DNA of 64,000 nucleotides from Marinobacter salicampi (GTDB lineage Bacteria > Pseudomonadota > Gammaproteobacteria > Pseudomonadales > Oleiphilaceae). Positions 9,012 through 17,290 of the stretch are shown piece after piece; the first letter of the stretch is position 1, and each line of letters starts with the position of its first letter. The notes beneath the pieces are model-generated. The model did no database searches, was not told the DNA's origin, and saw only the letters and a list, made by a program, of their open reading frames with translations. Where the stretch lies: assembly GCF_011074795.1 (NCBI RefSeq), contig NZ_JAAMPF010000036.1:186001-250000 (forward strand), in the 5' to 3' direction. Both the position numbers and the translations under genes were made by a program.

Positions 9012-9692
9012 CTACTGGTTCTTGAAGATTACCGTATCGGACAACGGCTCCCGGGTAGTGCGGGTCCGGTTAGCCGGCACCTCGGGGTCTTCATAGCCAA
9101 AGCTGATGCCCAGCAGTATCCCGGTCTGCTCATCGAGCCGGAAGGCTTCCCGGACCAGGTCCGGATAGGCGCGCATGCTGCCCATGGCGCACGTACTCAC
9201 ACCGTAGGCGGTCATCGCAAGCATCAGGGTCTGGGCATAGATACCCACGTCCAGGGCGATGGTGGAGCTGAATTTGCGGTCCATACCGAGAAACAGGATA
9301 TAAGGGGCATCGAAGAACTCGAAATTCCGGCGTACAGCCCTAAGCCGCCCGGCCTTGTCATCCCGGGAAATGCCCATTTCATCGTACAGGGCAACGGCAC
9401 ATTCAACCTGGCGCTTGCGGTATTCTCCTTCAAACTTGGAAACGTAGCCGAAATCCGGAGTACCGGGAACGCCGTCTTCCTGGCGCTGCAGGAACTGATC
9501 ACGCAGACGGTTTTTCAGATCGCCCGAGGCGACATAGCATGTCCAGGGTTGCGTATTGCAGTTCGACGGCGCTGTTCGGGCCAGCTCGAAAATCTCCTGG
9601 AGGACGTCGTCACTTACCGGATCGGGAAGAAAGCCTCGTACTGAGCGGCGTGTCGCTATGGCCTCGACCAGTGTCATTGTTGGCGTTGTCAT
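9012..9692 (-). CDS. nitroreductase family FMN protein
   Basis: A 226-residue protein. ATRRSVRGFLPDPV is the N-terminal FMN-phosphate motif, ARTAPSNCNTQPW the second FMN contact region, and YGVSTCAMGSMRAYPDLVREAF plus LLGISFGYEDPE the C-terminal part, all typical of the NfsB/FRase I fold. Such enzymes reduce nitro groups, quinones or enones with NAD(P)H. I choose the ATG at 9692, because the longer open frame to 9806 adds 38 residues without family similarity, and NfsB-like proteins are about 220 residues. It heads a three-gene operon with a transporter and a nitronate-monooxygenase-like protein, which suggests nitro-compound metabolism, though both families are promiscuous. Confidence 0.85.
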   Translation of the reverse strand: MTTPTMTLVEAIATRRSVRGFLPDPVSDDVLQEIFELARTAPSNCNTQPWTCYVASGDLKNRLRDQFLQRQEDGVPGTPDFGYVSKFEGEYRKRQVECAVALYDEMGISRDDKAGRLRAVRRNFEFFDAPYILFLGMDRKFSSTIALDVGIYAQTLMLAMTAYGVSTCAMGSMRAYPDLVREAFRLDEQTGILLGISFGYEDPEVPANRTRTTREPLSDTVIFKNQ

Positions 9693-9860
9693 GGTTTTCC
9701 CGAAGTTATCAGATGGTTGGTTGGAAGTTATCAGACATATGGTTGAGAGTGACACGGTAGCAAGTTTAAGGTCAGCGGAGAAAAGCATATTTTCTATAAA
9801 AGCCATGCCAATTGGGTATGGGCTTATCAGCTTTCATGACGCTTGTGCTTGAACTTGAAC

Positions 9861-10658
9861 TCAGGTCCGACCCAAAGGCTCTCTTGTTCGCAGTTCTGCG
9901 TTGATCCTGTTGGCCGTATTACGCAACTCCTCCAACAAATACTCCAGCACACCCGGCTCTGCGGCCTTGCTCGGAGGCATGGTCAGATTGATTGCCGCAA
10001 TCACCTTGTGGTGGCGATTGCGAATGGGCACGGAAATACCACACATACCTTCCTCGAGTTCACGGTCTACGATCGACCAGCCTTTGGCCCCGTCGGCCAG
10101 TATCACTCGTTTGAGCTCTTCCTTGTCGGTGACGGTAAACCTTGTGTAGCGGATAATCTCCTGGGTGTTCAGGAAGAGATCAAGATCCTCAGGCGGCAGG
10201 TCTGCCAGCTGTATGCGCCCCAGGGACACCACATGCGCCGGTAGGGAACTGCCCACGTTTAACGTGCTCTTGAGCAGTCTGCGAGTCGGCACCCGCATCA
10301 CGTAGTAAATATCGTAACCCTGCAGTACCGCGATGGAGCAGGACTCGTGAACCTTCTGTACCAGCTCTTCCATGTGGCCCTGGGCGAAAGACCAGATCTC
10401 CATGGAGGACAGGTACGAAAAGCCCAGATCCAGGATTTTCGGGGTCAGCCAGAAATACTTGCCATCGCTGCTGGCATAGCCGAGTGCCGACAGGGTGTGA
10501 AGTAACCGGCGGGCGCTCGCTCGGGAAATGTCTGAACGTCTGGCGACATCTGAAAGAGTCAGTCGCGAAGCCCCTTCACCGAACGCCCTGATTACCTCCA
10601 GACCCCGCGCAAACGACGTGACGGTTGCGTTTTCCTCCTTCTCACCGCTGTTAGTCAT
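9861..10658 (-). CDS. IclR-family transcriptional regulator (PcaR/PobR-like)
   Basis: The 265-residue protein has a winged helix (TLSDVARRSDISRASARRLL, then LGYASSDGKYFWLTPKILDLG) and a C-terminal effector-binding domain (GMCGISVPIRNRHHKVIAAI). The RRLLHTLSALGY and LTPKILDLG signatures are those of the PcaR/PobR/CatR group that senses aromatic acids and their ring-cleavage products. Start is the ATG at 10658; a TTG at 10676 is in frame but has no better ribosome binding site. It is divergent from the TRAP operon at 10805, and two palindromes lie between them, so it most likely controls that operon and itself. Confidence 0.88.
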   Translation of the reverse strand: MTNSGEKEENATVTSFARGLEVIRAFGEGASRLTLSDVARRSDISRASARRLLHTLSALGYASSDGKYFWLTPKILDLGFSYLSSMEIWSFAQGHMEELVQKVHESCSIAVLQGYDIYYVMRVPTRRLLKSTLNVGSSLPAHVVSLGRIQLADLPPEDLDLFLNTQEIIRYTRFTVTDKEELKRVILADGAKGWSIVDRELEEGMCGISVPIRNRHHKVIAAINLTMPPSKAAEPGVLEYLLEELRNTANRINAELRTREPLGRT

Positions 10659-10683
10659 TTTTTCTATACCTGACAAAGATGCT

Positions 10684-10713
10684 TTGACAATGGTTAAAAA
10701 CTGATCTTATCTT
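10684..10713 (+). promoter_or_regulatory. sigma-70-like promoter for the TRAP operon
   Basis: A perfect -35 hexamer TTGACA (10684-10689) is followed after 18 bases by TATCTT (10708-10713), which matches the -10 consensus at four of six positions. It points toward dctP at 10805 and would start transcription about base 10720, giving a leader of about 85 bases that contains the palindromes at 10720-10755. Confidence 0.5.
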
Positions 10714-10719
10714 AAGCGT

Positions 10720-10755
10720 GTTCTCAGAAAGAACATAATGTTCGCACAGCGAACA
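10720..10755. promoter_or_regulatory. twin palindromes, candidate IclR-family operator
   Basis: GTTCT-N5-AGAAC (10720-10734) and the perfect TGTTCGC-ACA-GCGAACA (10739-10755) lie side by side between the divergent IclR gene and dctP. The second resembles operators I recall for PcaR/PobR-type regulators (GTTCG-like half-sites). It overlaps the predicted start and early transcript of the TRAP promoter, which suits a repressor. Binding is inferred, not shown. Confidence 0.5.
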
Positions 10756-10804
10756 ATAAGACATCGTAGCTCTGTGTGCAACCCAGCGATTCGGAGACTA
10801 AGAC

Positions 10805-11926
10805 ATGCCTAATAACAACAGATCCCTACTGATTCCTGCAGCTCTTGGTTGTGCACTTCTTGCCGGTCTGACTGTTTCATCCGCAGCCTCGGCCCGTGAC
10901 CTTACCTTTGCAAGCTATCTTCCGCCCCAACATCCGACCAGTGAAGGTATCACCACGTTTATCGATGAAGCACGGGAGCGTTCTGATGGTGAAGTGGATT
11001 TCAAATTCTTCCCGTCTGGTGCGGCCGCTTCCGGTAAGGGGATGTTGTCCGCCGTGACCGACGGCATGATCGATGGCGGCTTTCTGGTCACTGTCTATTT
11101 CCCGACCTCGGTGCCTGCGAATACCACCATCAGCGACCTGTCATTCTGGGACCAGGATTCCCTGGTGGCCACCGCGGCTTCAGTGGACACCATCCTCAAC
11201 GACTGCCCCCAGTGTCTGGCCGAATACGAGAGCCATAATGTGAGGTTTCTCGCCAGCTACGCAACTCCGCCCTACCAGGCCATGTGCAAGGACGAGTTTG
11301 CCTCCGGCTTTAAGCCTGAAGGCATGAGAATGCGGGTGGCCGGTGAAGAAATCGGCAAGTGGGTCTCCAGTATCGGGGGTGTTCCGGTCAATATCCCCAA
11401 CAGTGAGTCTTATGAGGCGATGGAGCGCAGCCAGCTGGATTGTGTGATCGGTGCCACCAGCTGGCTCAAGTCCCTGTCCCTGATTGAAGTGGCCAACAGT
11501 GTGGTCGAGCTGCCCATGGGGGCCTTCCTGGGCGGTTCGTTGTTGAACGTCCGTGAGTCGGTCTGGCAGGAAATGAGTGAAAAGGAACAGCAAGCTCTGA
11601 TCGAGGCCGCGCCCATTGGTCTGGCACGCACCATTTATGCCTATCAGGATGAGGAGAACGAGGTCAAGAAGCTGGCCAGTGACAAGGGCGTTAACTTCGT
11701 TGAGGTTTCCGATGAGATGAAGCAGGAGCGCGAGGAGTTCATGCAGGCCCAGCTTGAGCGGGCAGCTGAAACAGCCAGTGGTCGGGGTGTCGAGAATGCG
11801 GAGCAGATAGTTGAAAGCTTCACTAGGAACCTTGAAAAGTGGGACAAGCTACTGGCCGACAAGTCGTTGTCGGAAGCGCAATACGCCGAGTTACTGAAGA
11901 CTGAAATTTATGACAAGGCGTTTTAA
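10805..11926 (+). CDS. dctP: TRAP transporter substrate-binding protein, DctP family
   Basis: A 373-residue periplasmic protein with a Sec signal peptide (positively charged start, hydrophobic core, cleavage probably after ASA near residue 30). The mature start RDLTFASYLPPQHP and segments FKFFPSGAAASGKGML and GMRMRVAGEEIGKW are typical of DctP folds, including the conserved Arg of the carboxylate-binding site in MRVAG. It captures an organic acid for the DctQM permease encoded at 14217-16027. Two catabolic enzymes lie between it and the permease genes. A stem-loop directly after the stop codon may keep its expression above the rest of the operon, as is usual for binding proteins. Confidence 0.9.
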   Translation: MPNNNRSLLIPAALGCALLAGLTVSSAASARDLTFASYLPPQHPTSEGITTFIDEARERSDGEVDFKFFPSGAAASGKGMLSAVTDGMIDGGFLVTVYFPTSVPANTTISDLSFWDQDSLVATAASVDTILNDCPQCLAEYESHNVRFLASYATPPYQAMCKDEFASGFKPEGMRMRVAGEEIGKWVSSIGGVPVNIPNSESYEAMERSQLDCVIGATSWLKSLSLIEVANSVVELPMGAFLGGSLLNVRESVWQEMSEKEQQALIEAAPIGLARTIYAYQDEENEVKKLASDKGVNFVEVSDEMKQEREEFMQAQLERAAETASGRGVENAEQIVESFTRNLEKWDKLLADKSLSEAQYAELLKTEIYDKAF

Positions 11927-11934
11927 CGTCCCGA

Positions 11935-11961
11935 AAATGCCGGCCCCTGTGGCCGGCATTT
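11935..11961 (+). terminator. intra-operon stem-loop after dctP
   Basis: A perfect 11-base-pair stem (11935-11945 with 11951-11961) and a 5-base loop begin nine bases after the dctP stop, followed by a loosely T-rich TGTTCTATTT. It looks like a weak intrinsic terminator or an mRNA 3' stabiliser separating dctP from the downstream genes. Confidence 0.65.
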
Positions 11962-11985
11962 GTTCTATTTCAGGGTGGTGTAGGG

Positions 11986-13185
11986 ATGAGTGAGAGCCTA
12001 AAGCAATTCAATCCCTTTCACGGGGTTCGTGTACTGGATATGAGCCAGGGCCTTGCCGGGCCTTACGCCGCGCAAATGCTGGTGATGATGGGCGCTTCGG
12101 TGCTGAAGGTGGAGCCGCCCCAGGGTGACTGGGGACGGGTAATGGGGGTGGCACGTGATGGCCACAGCTCCCTCAGCGTATCGGCGAACTGGGGCAAGCG
12201 GGCCATCTGTGTGGACGCCAGAAAACCCGAGGGCGTAGAGGTGCTCAGCCAGTTTGTACACAGTTCCGATATCGTGCTTGAGAGCTTTCGTCCAGGTGTG
12301 CTGGATAAGATAGGCCTGGGCTACGACGTTCTTGAGAGCCTGCGCCCGGGCATCATTCTGGGCTCTATCTCCGGTTTTGGTCGAACCGGCCCCCACGCCA
12401 GGAGACCGGGTTCCGACAGCATTCTGCAGGGAGCCACCGGCATGGCAGTGATGAACGAAACCGAAGACGGCACACCGAAACGGGTGGGCATGCTGGCGGT
12501 GGACATGATTGCCGGACTGTACGCGGGCTTTGCCCTGGCTGCGGCGATTCAGGAACAGCGTGTCACCGGGCGGGGACGCCACCTGGACCTGTCACTGTTG
12601 GGCTCGGCCTCGGCCTTTCAGGCGATGCCGTTGATAGAGTCGCATTTGCAGGGCGGGGTCAGGAACAAGCATGTCACTGTACCATCCGGCAACTTCGCCA
12701 CCAGCGATGGAATGATTTCGGTGGTCTGTCTTCGCAATGAGATGTTCGTTGCTCTTGCGAAGGCCGTGGAGCATCCGGAATGGGCAGAGGATGCCCGCTT
12801 CGCCGATAACGAATCGCGTCAGATTCACGCCGAGGAAGTGCACCGGTTACTTGCCGGGGTATTCCTTGCTCGAACCCGGGCAGACTGGATCGAGCGCCTG
12901 AATGACGCTGGCGTTCTGTGCGGGCCCCTGAACAGTTATCAGGAGTTGCAGCAGGATCCCCAGGTCCGGTTTCTCGACCTGATGCCGATGGTGGGCCATG
13001 GCGCATTCGGTGATATCCCCATGCCCCGGTTCCCCGGTGCCGATCTTCAGGCGGCAGACCTCAGCCCCGCTCCGGGGCTGGGAGAGCATACCTGTGAATT
13101 GCTGCGGGAATGCGGTTACAGCCAGCGGGAAATCGACTCTTTCCTGGCGTCGGAAGTCTGCATCCAGGCCCGGCAAGCCGGTTAG
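11986..13185 (+). CDS. class III CoA-transferase (CaiB/BaiF family)
   Basis: A 399-residue formyl-CoA-transferase-like enzyme that moves CoA between carboxylic acids without ATP. Seen: GVRVLDMSQGLAGPYAAQML at the N-terminus, KVEPPQGDWGR, and AVDMIAGLYAGFA, whose Asp is at the position of the catalytic aspartate of this family. TGRGRHLDLSLL follows as expected. It is the second gene of the TRAP operon, so it probably activates the acid that the TRAP system brings in, using an acyl-CoA such as succinyl-CoA as donor (inference). No matching ligase is in this operon. Confidence 0.88.
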   Translation: MSESLKQFNPFHGVRVLDMSQGLAGPYAAQMLVMMGASVLKVEPPQGDWGRVMGVARDGHSSLSVSANWGKRAICVDARKPEGVEVLSQFVHSSDIVLESFRPGVLDKIGLGYDVLESLRPGIILGSISGFGRTGPHARRPGSDSILQGATGMAVMNETEDGTPKRVGMLAVDMIAGLYAGFALAAAIQEQRVTGRGRHLDLSLLGSASAFQAMPLIESHLQGGVRNKHVTVPSGNFATSDGMISVVCLRNEMFVALAKAVEHPEWAEDARFADNESRQIHAEEVHRLLAGVFLARTRADWIERLNDAGVLCGPLNSYQELQQDPQVRFLDLMPMVGHGAFGDIPMPRFPGADLQAADLSPAPGLGEHTCELLRECGYSQREIDSFLASEVCIQARQAG

Positions 13186-13207
13186 TTGAACTGAGGAAGT
13201 CTTTGAT

Positions 13208-14206
13208 ATGCGTGCTGTGATCTGTGAAACCTTTTCGTCCTACCGGGATCTCCGGCTTACGGAGGTTGCCGCCCCTGCCATCAAGCCTGGCTGCGTGCGG
13301 ATTGACGTCCACTTCGCCAGTGTCAGCTACGCCATCTCACTGATGGTCGCCGGTAAGTACCAGCGCAAGATGTCTTTGCCGTTCATTCCAGGCACTGAGG
13401 TGTCCGGATACGTTCGGGAGTGTGGTGAGGGCGTGTCGGAGTTTCAGCCGGGAGACCCGGTCGCGGCAATCGTCGACTCGGGCGCCTTTGGTGAGGAAGT
13501 CGTGGTGGACACAGCGACCGTTTACCCGGTTCCGGCAGGCTTTCCTCTGGTAAAAGCCGTCTCGATACCCCTGTCTTTTGGTACTGCCTCCACCGCTCTT
13601 GAACGGGGCGGGGTCGGGCCAGGAAAAACCGTGCTGATCACCGGCGCCGGCGGCGCACTCGGGTTGGCGGCCGTGCAGATAGCCCGGCTCGAGGGAGCAA
13701 CGGTTATTGCGGCAGCCAGCTCTGGACCCAAGCTTGAAGCTGCTGTGGAGGCAGGAGCCTGCCACACCGTGGACTACTCCAGCGAGGATTTCATCAAAAG
13801 CATCAAATCGCTGACCGGGGGCAGGGGGGCAGAGCTGGTGTTCGACCCGGTGGGTGGCGACCTGTTTGAGCGACTGATCCGATGCACGGCTATTGAAGGC
13901 ACCATGCTGTCCCTGGGTTTTGCCAGCGGCGACATCCCCCTCGTGCCGGTCAACCTGCTGCTGGTGAAGAACATCAGTCTGTTGGGGGTGAACTTCTCGG
14001 AGTATGTGGGTTGGGGGAAACAGGATCGTCGGCATGAGTTTGCAACCCGGACAAAGGCAATGATGGGTTGGCTGTTTGATGAGGCTGCAAAAGGCAACCT
14101 TGCGGTCAGGCAGCCGGAACTCTACGCCCTGCAGGATTTTGAGGCGGCCCTTGACTGTGTGGTTGGCCGCCGCTCGATCGGAAAGGTCGTTATAACAACA
14201 AGATGA
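13208..14206 (+). CDS. zinc-free MDR oxidoreductase (NADPH:quinone/enoyl-CoA reductase type)
   Basis: The 332-residue protein is a medium-chain reductase with an N-terminal GroES-like domain (PFIPGTEVSGYVRECGEGV) and a Rossmann domain with GAGGALGLAAVQIARLEGA. No zinc-binding Cys cluster is present, so it belongs to the quinone oxidoreductase side, whose members reduce quinones, enones or 2-enoyl-CoA with NADPH. It lies between the CoA-transferase and dctQ, within 23 and 10 bases of its neighbours, so it probably reduces an unsaturated acyl-CoA derived from the imported acid. That role is inferred from context. Confidence 0.85.
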   Translation: MRAVICETFSSYRDLRLTEVAAPAIKPGCVRIDVHFASVSYAISLMVAGKYQRKMSLPFIPGTEVSGYVRECGEGVSEFQPGDPVAAIVDSGAFGEEVVVDTATVYPVPAGFPLVKAVSIPLSFGTASTALERGGVGPGKTVLITGAGGALGLAAVQIARLEGATVIAAASSGPKLEAAVEAGACHTVDYSSEDFIKSIKSLTGGRGAELVFDPVGGDLFERLIRCTAIEGTMLSLGFASGDIPLVPVNLLLVKNISLLGVNFSEYVGWGKQDRRHEFATRTKAMMGWLFDEAAKGNLAVRQPELYALQDFEAALDCVVGRRSIGKVVITTR

Positions 14207-14216
14207 GAGGTGTCCT

Positions 14217-14723
14217 GTGGGCAGGTATTTAAAGAAACTCAGCGATTGGACAGCCTTGGTGGTGGGAGGGCTGGTTGTCCTGATGATGCTGCATGTAACC
14301 GCAGAGGTACTGCTTCGGGTGGGCTTCGGCATGCACATTCCCGGCACCATGGAAGTGGTGACCTATTACTACATGGTCGCCGCGGTTTTTATGGGTATCT
14401 TCGCCTGCACCACAGAAGACGGTCATATCCGGGTTGACGTCCTTGTCCAATTTCTCAAGGGCAGGACGCGTCTGGTGGTCGATATTATCGGACTGATAGT
14501 CACCGCAGTGTACTTTGGCCTTTTTTCCTACGGCCTTTATCTGCAGGCGGTGAAGAGCTGGGCCCGGAGTGAGACTGTCGATGCCATTTTTCTTGAGCTG
14601 CCGGTCTGGCCGTCGCGGTGGATCGCGGTCTTGGGTATTGTGCTCTCGTTGCTGTCAGTGCTTTATCTGTTCAGCCTTTTGTGGAGCCGGCGCTCTGGTG
14701 CCGTCCGGGGGGCCGGACAATGA
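14217..14723 (+). CDS. dctQ: TRAP transporter small permease, DctQ family
   Basis: 168 residues with four hydrophobic segments, typical of DctQ. VLLRVGFGMHIPGTMEVVTYYYMVAAVF, read here in parts, has the family pattern around the first two membrane helices, and FACTTEDGHIRVDVL is the characteristic segment in the middle. The GTG start has GAGAGG six bases upstream. The stop overlaps the ATG of dctM by ATGA, so the two membrane subunits are translationally coupled. Confidence 0.9.
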   Translation: MGRYLKKLSDWTALVVGGLVVLMMLHVTAEVLLRVGFGMHIPGTMEVVTYYYMVAAVFMGIFACTTEDGHIRVDVLVQFLKGRTRLVVDIIGLIVTAVYFGLFSYGLYLQAVKSWARSETVDAIFLELPVWPSRWIAVLGIVLSLLSVLYLFSLLWSRRSGAVRGAGQ

Positions 14724-16027
14724 GTAATATTCAGATCGGACTGACGTGTATCGTCCTGCTGCTGGTGCTGCTTTCGTTGCGCATTCCCATTGGGGTCGCC
14801 CTGGGCATGACCGCCTTCACCGGCATTTTTGCCCTGCGGGGTATGGATGCAGCCTTTTCACTCATGGGGTCGACAACCTTCCAGTTCATCGCCCACTGGT
14901 CACTGACTGCCATACCTATGTTCATCCTTATGGGGGCAATCGCCTTCCATACCGGTCTGACCCGAACGCTGTTCGATGCCGGTAAAGCCTGGCTGAGCTT
15001 CCTGCCTGGCGGGTTGGCCATCGCAACCAACGTGTCCAGCGCGGGTTTTGCTGCAGCCAGCGGCTCCAGTGTGGCAATGGCCGGTGCAATGTCGCGGCTG
15101 GCAGTGCCAGAGATGCTCCGGGCAAAGTATGACCCCGGGCTTGCCACCGGCGTGGTGGCGGCCTCCGGTACGCTGGGCGCCTTTATTCCGCCTAGCATTC
15201 CATTTGTCCTTTATGCGGTCTTCATGGAGGCCTCAGTCGGACAGCTGCTGATGGCCGGAATCATTCCGGGGCTGTTGACCATGGTGGCCTATTCGTTACT
15301 GATTATTATCAGGGTGAAAAACAATCCCGCCCTGGCGCCGGTTACCACTGACACCTATACACGGTATGAGAAATGGATGCTGCTACTGAAGTCCTGGCCC
15401 CTGCCGGTCATTGTGGCAGGCGTGGTAGGCGGACTCTACACCGGAACCGTCACGGCGACTGAAGCGGGCGCCTTTGGTGCATTTATAGCCATACTTGCCG
15501 CGGTCATGCAAAGAACCTTCAGCTGGATGGCGCTCCAGCAGGCGGTATCAGAAACCGTAAAGAGCACCGCATCCATTTTCCTGATCGCTATTGGGGCTGT
15601 GCTGTTCAGCCGAATGCTGACTCTTAGCCAGATTCCGATGAACATTGGTATCTGGGTCGGAGACTATGCTGTGGCGCTATGGGTGTTCCTCATTATCGTT
15701 ACAGTTTTTTATATAATTCTGGGCATGTTCCTGGATCCTATCGGCTTGATGCTGGTCACCTTGCCGGTGCTGGCACCGTTTGTCATCGCTTTCGATATCA
15801 ATGTGATCTGGTTCGGTGTGCTGGTGGTCAAGTTCATTGAAATCGGACTCCTGACACCGCCGATAGGGCTCAATCTCTTTGTAGTGAGTGCTGGAGTGGG
15901 CGATGCAGTGCCCTTCAGCACCATTGTCAGGGGCACGGCCTGGTTTCTTGCAGCGGAATCCGTGGTGCTTGCCCTGCTGATGTTCTTTCCCCAGATCTCC
16001 CTCTTCCTTCCCTCGCTGATGTATTAG
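14720..16027 (+). CDS. dctM: TRAP transporter large permease, DctM family
   Basis: 435 residues with about 12-13 membrane segments. SAGFAAASGSSVAMAGAMSR followed by AVPEM, and GTLGAFIPPSIPFVLY, are hallmark DctM segments of the substrate and sodium path. It drives sodium-coupled uptake together with DctP and DctQ. I use the ATG at 14720, which overlaps the dctQ stop; an open frame from 14618 extends into dctQ and is not the start. A terminator hairpin follows at 16041. Confidence 0.92.
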   Translation: MSNIQIGLTCIVLLLVLLSLRIPIGVALGMTAFTGIFALRGMDAAFSLMGSTTFQFIAHWSLTAIPMFILMGAIAFHTGLTRTLFDAGKAWLSFLPGGLAIATNVSSAGFAAASGSSVAMAGAMSRLAVPEMLRAKYDPGLATGVVAASGTLGAFIPPSIPFVLYAVFMEASVGQLLMAGIIPGLLTMVAYSLLIIIRVKNNPALAPVTTDTYTRYEKWMLLLKSWPLPVIVAGVVGGLYTGTVTATEAGAFGAFIAILAAVMQRTFSWMALQQAVSETVKSTASIFLIAIGAVLFSRMLTLSQIPMNIGIWVGDYAVALWVFLIIVTVFYIILGMFLDPIGLMLVTLPVLAPFVIAFDINVIWFGVLVVKFIEIGLLTPPIGLNLFVVSAGVGDAVPFSTIVRGTAWFLAAESVVLALLMFFPQISLFLPSLMY

Positions 16028-16040
16028 GCATTTGTAGCAT

Positions 16041-16080
16041 CTGGCCTTGAGCGGCGTTCGCTAAAGGCCAGTATTTCTTC
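16041..16080 (+). terminator. intrinsic terminator after dctM
   Basis: CTGGCCTT and inner GAGCG pair with CGCT and AAGGCCAG around the loop GCGTT, followed by TATTTCTTC. It closes the TRAP operon and lies directly before the convergent CoA-transferase gene ending at 16094, so it may serve both strands. Confidence 0.7.
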
Positions 16081-16093
16081 ACTGCTACGGGGC

Positions 16094-17290
16094 TTATGTC
16101 ACTGGCACTTCCGGCAGCACCCCTTTTGCCTTCAACTGTTGGATTTGTTGTTGAGTTAACCCTGCTTCAAGAAGGATTGCGTCGGTATGTTCAGCAAACC
16201 GAGGTGGCGGCGTATCATAGTGCGAGGGCGTGCGCGCCAGCTTGATGGGTGACCCCGTGCCCCTGTAATGGCCAATGTTGACAATCATATTGCGATGCCT
16301 GGTATGCGGATGCGCCAGCGCTTGCGAGGTATCAAGCACGGGGCCACAGGGAACGCCTATGTGCATCAACTGTTTGGCTAGCTTCTCGCCGTCCCAGTTG
16401 GCCATGGCGCTTTCCAGAACTGCACGTAAATCGTCGCGATGACCTAGTCGCGCGCCATTGCTCGCAAAGCGCTCATCCTGACTAACGGAGGGACATTCAA
16501 GCAACTCGCATAAGCGCGTAAATTGCACATTATTGCCAACTGCCAGAAAAATTGGCTGTGTTGCCGTACGATAAACCTCATAAGGCGCAATATTGGGATG
16601 CTCATTGCCCGTGCGGCGTGGCTGCGTCCCGCCATAAAACACATTAGGAAAATGGGGGTGCATCAAGGACAGCCCTGAATCGAATAGCGCCGCCTCAACA
16701 AACTGTCCCCGCCCACTGCGCGTGCGTTCATAGAGCGCTAACGTAATACCGATAACGGCGTTGAGACCGGTCACGATATCGACAATGGGCAGCCCCACCC
16801 GCAGGGGATCCCCCTCTTTTTCGCCATTGACACTCATAAGCCCGGCCATCGCCTGGATAATAGCGTCATAGCCCGGCAAACCACCCATAGGCCCGTCAGC
16901 ACCAAAACCACTGATGCGACACTGGATCAGGCGGGGGAACCGTTCGCTTAAAACCTCATAGCTCAGCCCCCACTTTTCGAGCGTCCCCGGCTTGAAGTTT
17001 TCCACCAGGACATCCGCCTCTTCCAATAGCTGAAGCAGTAATGCCTTCCCATCGGGATGGCGAAGATCCACAGCCATGCCGCGCTTGCTTCGGTTCAAGC
17101 CGTGGAAATAGGACGCTGCATCGCCTTCAAAGGGAGGCCCCCATCCACGGGTTTCATCACCGCCGGGTGGTTCAATCTTAATCACATCTGCACCGTAATC
17201 GCCCAACACCTGCGTGCAGTACGGACCTCCCAGAACACGGCTGAGATCTATAATTCTGACGCCACTCAAAGCTCCACTGTGCTTATCCAT
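16094..17290 (-). CDS. class III CoA-transferase (CaiB/BaiF family)
   Basis: A 398-residue CoA-transferase. GVRIIDLSRVLGGPYCTQVL at the N-terminus, KIEPPGGDETRGWGPP, GADGPMGGLPGYDAIIQAMAG in parts, and the catalytic Asp segment PIVDIVTGLNAV are all present. Its first eight bases overlap the end of the AidB-like dehydrogenase gene, so both form one operon transcribed away from the LysR gene at 19193. Two sampled lines (16501-16620) count 59 G+C of 120 bases, lower than module C (37 of 60 at 12961-13020), a mild hint of separate origin. Substrate unknown; a short hydroxy- or keto-acid is possible. Confidence 0.88.
   Translation of the reverse strand: MDKHSGALSGVRIIDLSRVLGGPYCTQVLGDYGADVIKIEPPGGDETRGWGPPFEGDAASYFHGLNRSKRGMAVDLRHPDGKALLLQLLEEADVLVENFKPGTLEKWGLSYEVLSERFPRLIQCRISGFGADGPMGGLPGYDAIIQAMAGLMSVNGEKEGDPLRVGLPIVDIVTGLNAVIGITLALYERTRSGRGQFVEAALFDSGLSLMHPHFPNVFYGGTQPRRTGNEHPNIAPYEVYRTATQPIFLAVGNNVQFTRLCELLECPSVSQDERFASNGARLGHRDDLRAVLESAMANWDGEKLAKQLMHIGVPCGPVLDTSQALAHPHTRHRNMIVNIGHYRGTGSPIKLARTPSHYDTPPPRFAEHTDAILLEAGLTQQQIQQLKAKGVLPEVPVT

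Noticed and set aside
13337..14350. 337-codon open frame on the minus strand
   Set aside because: Antisense to the MDR reductase and dctQ; no recognisable domain, unusual composition.
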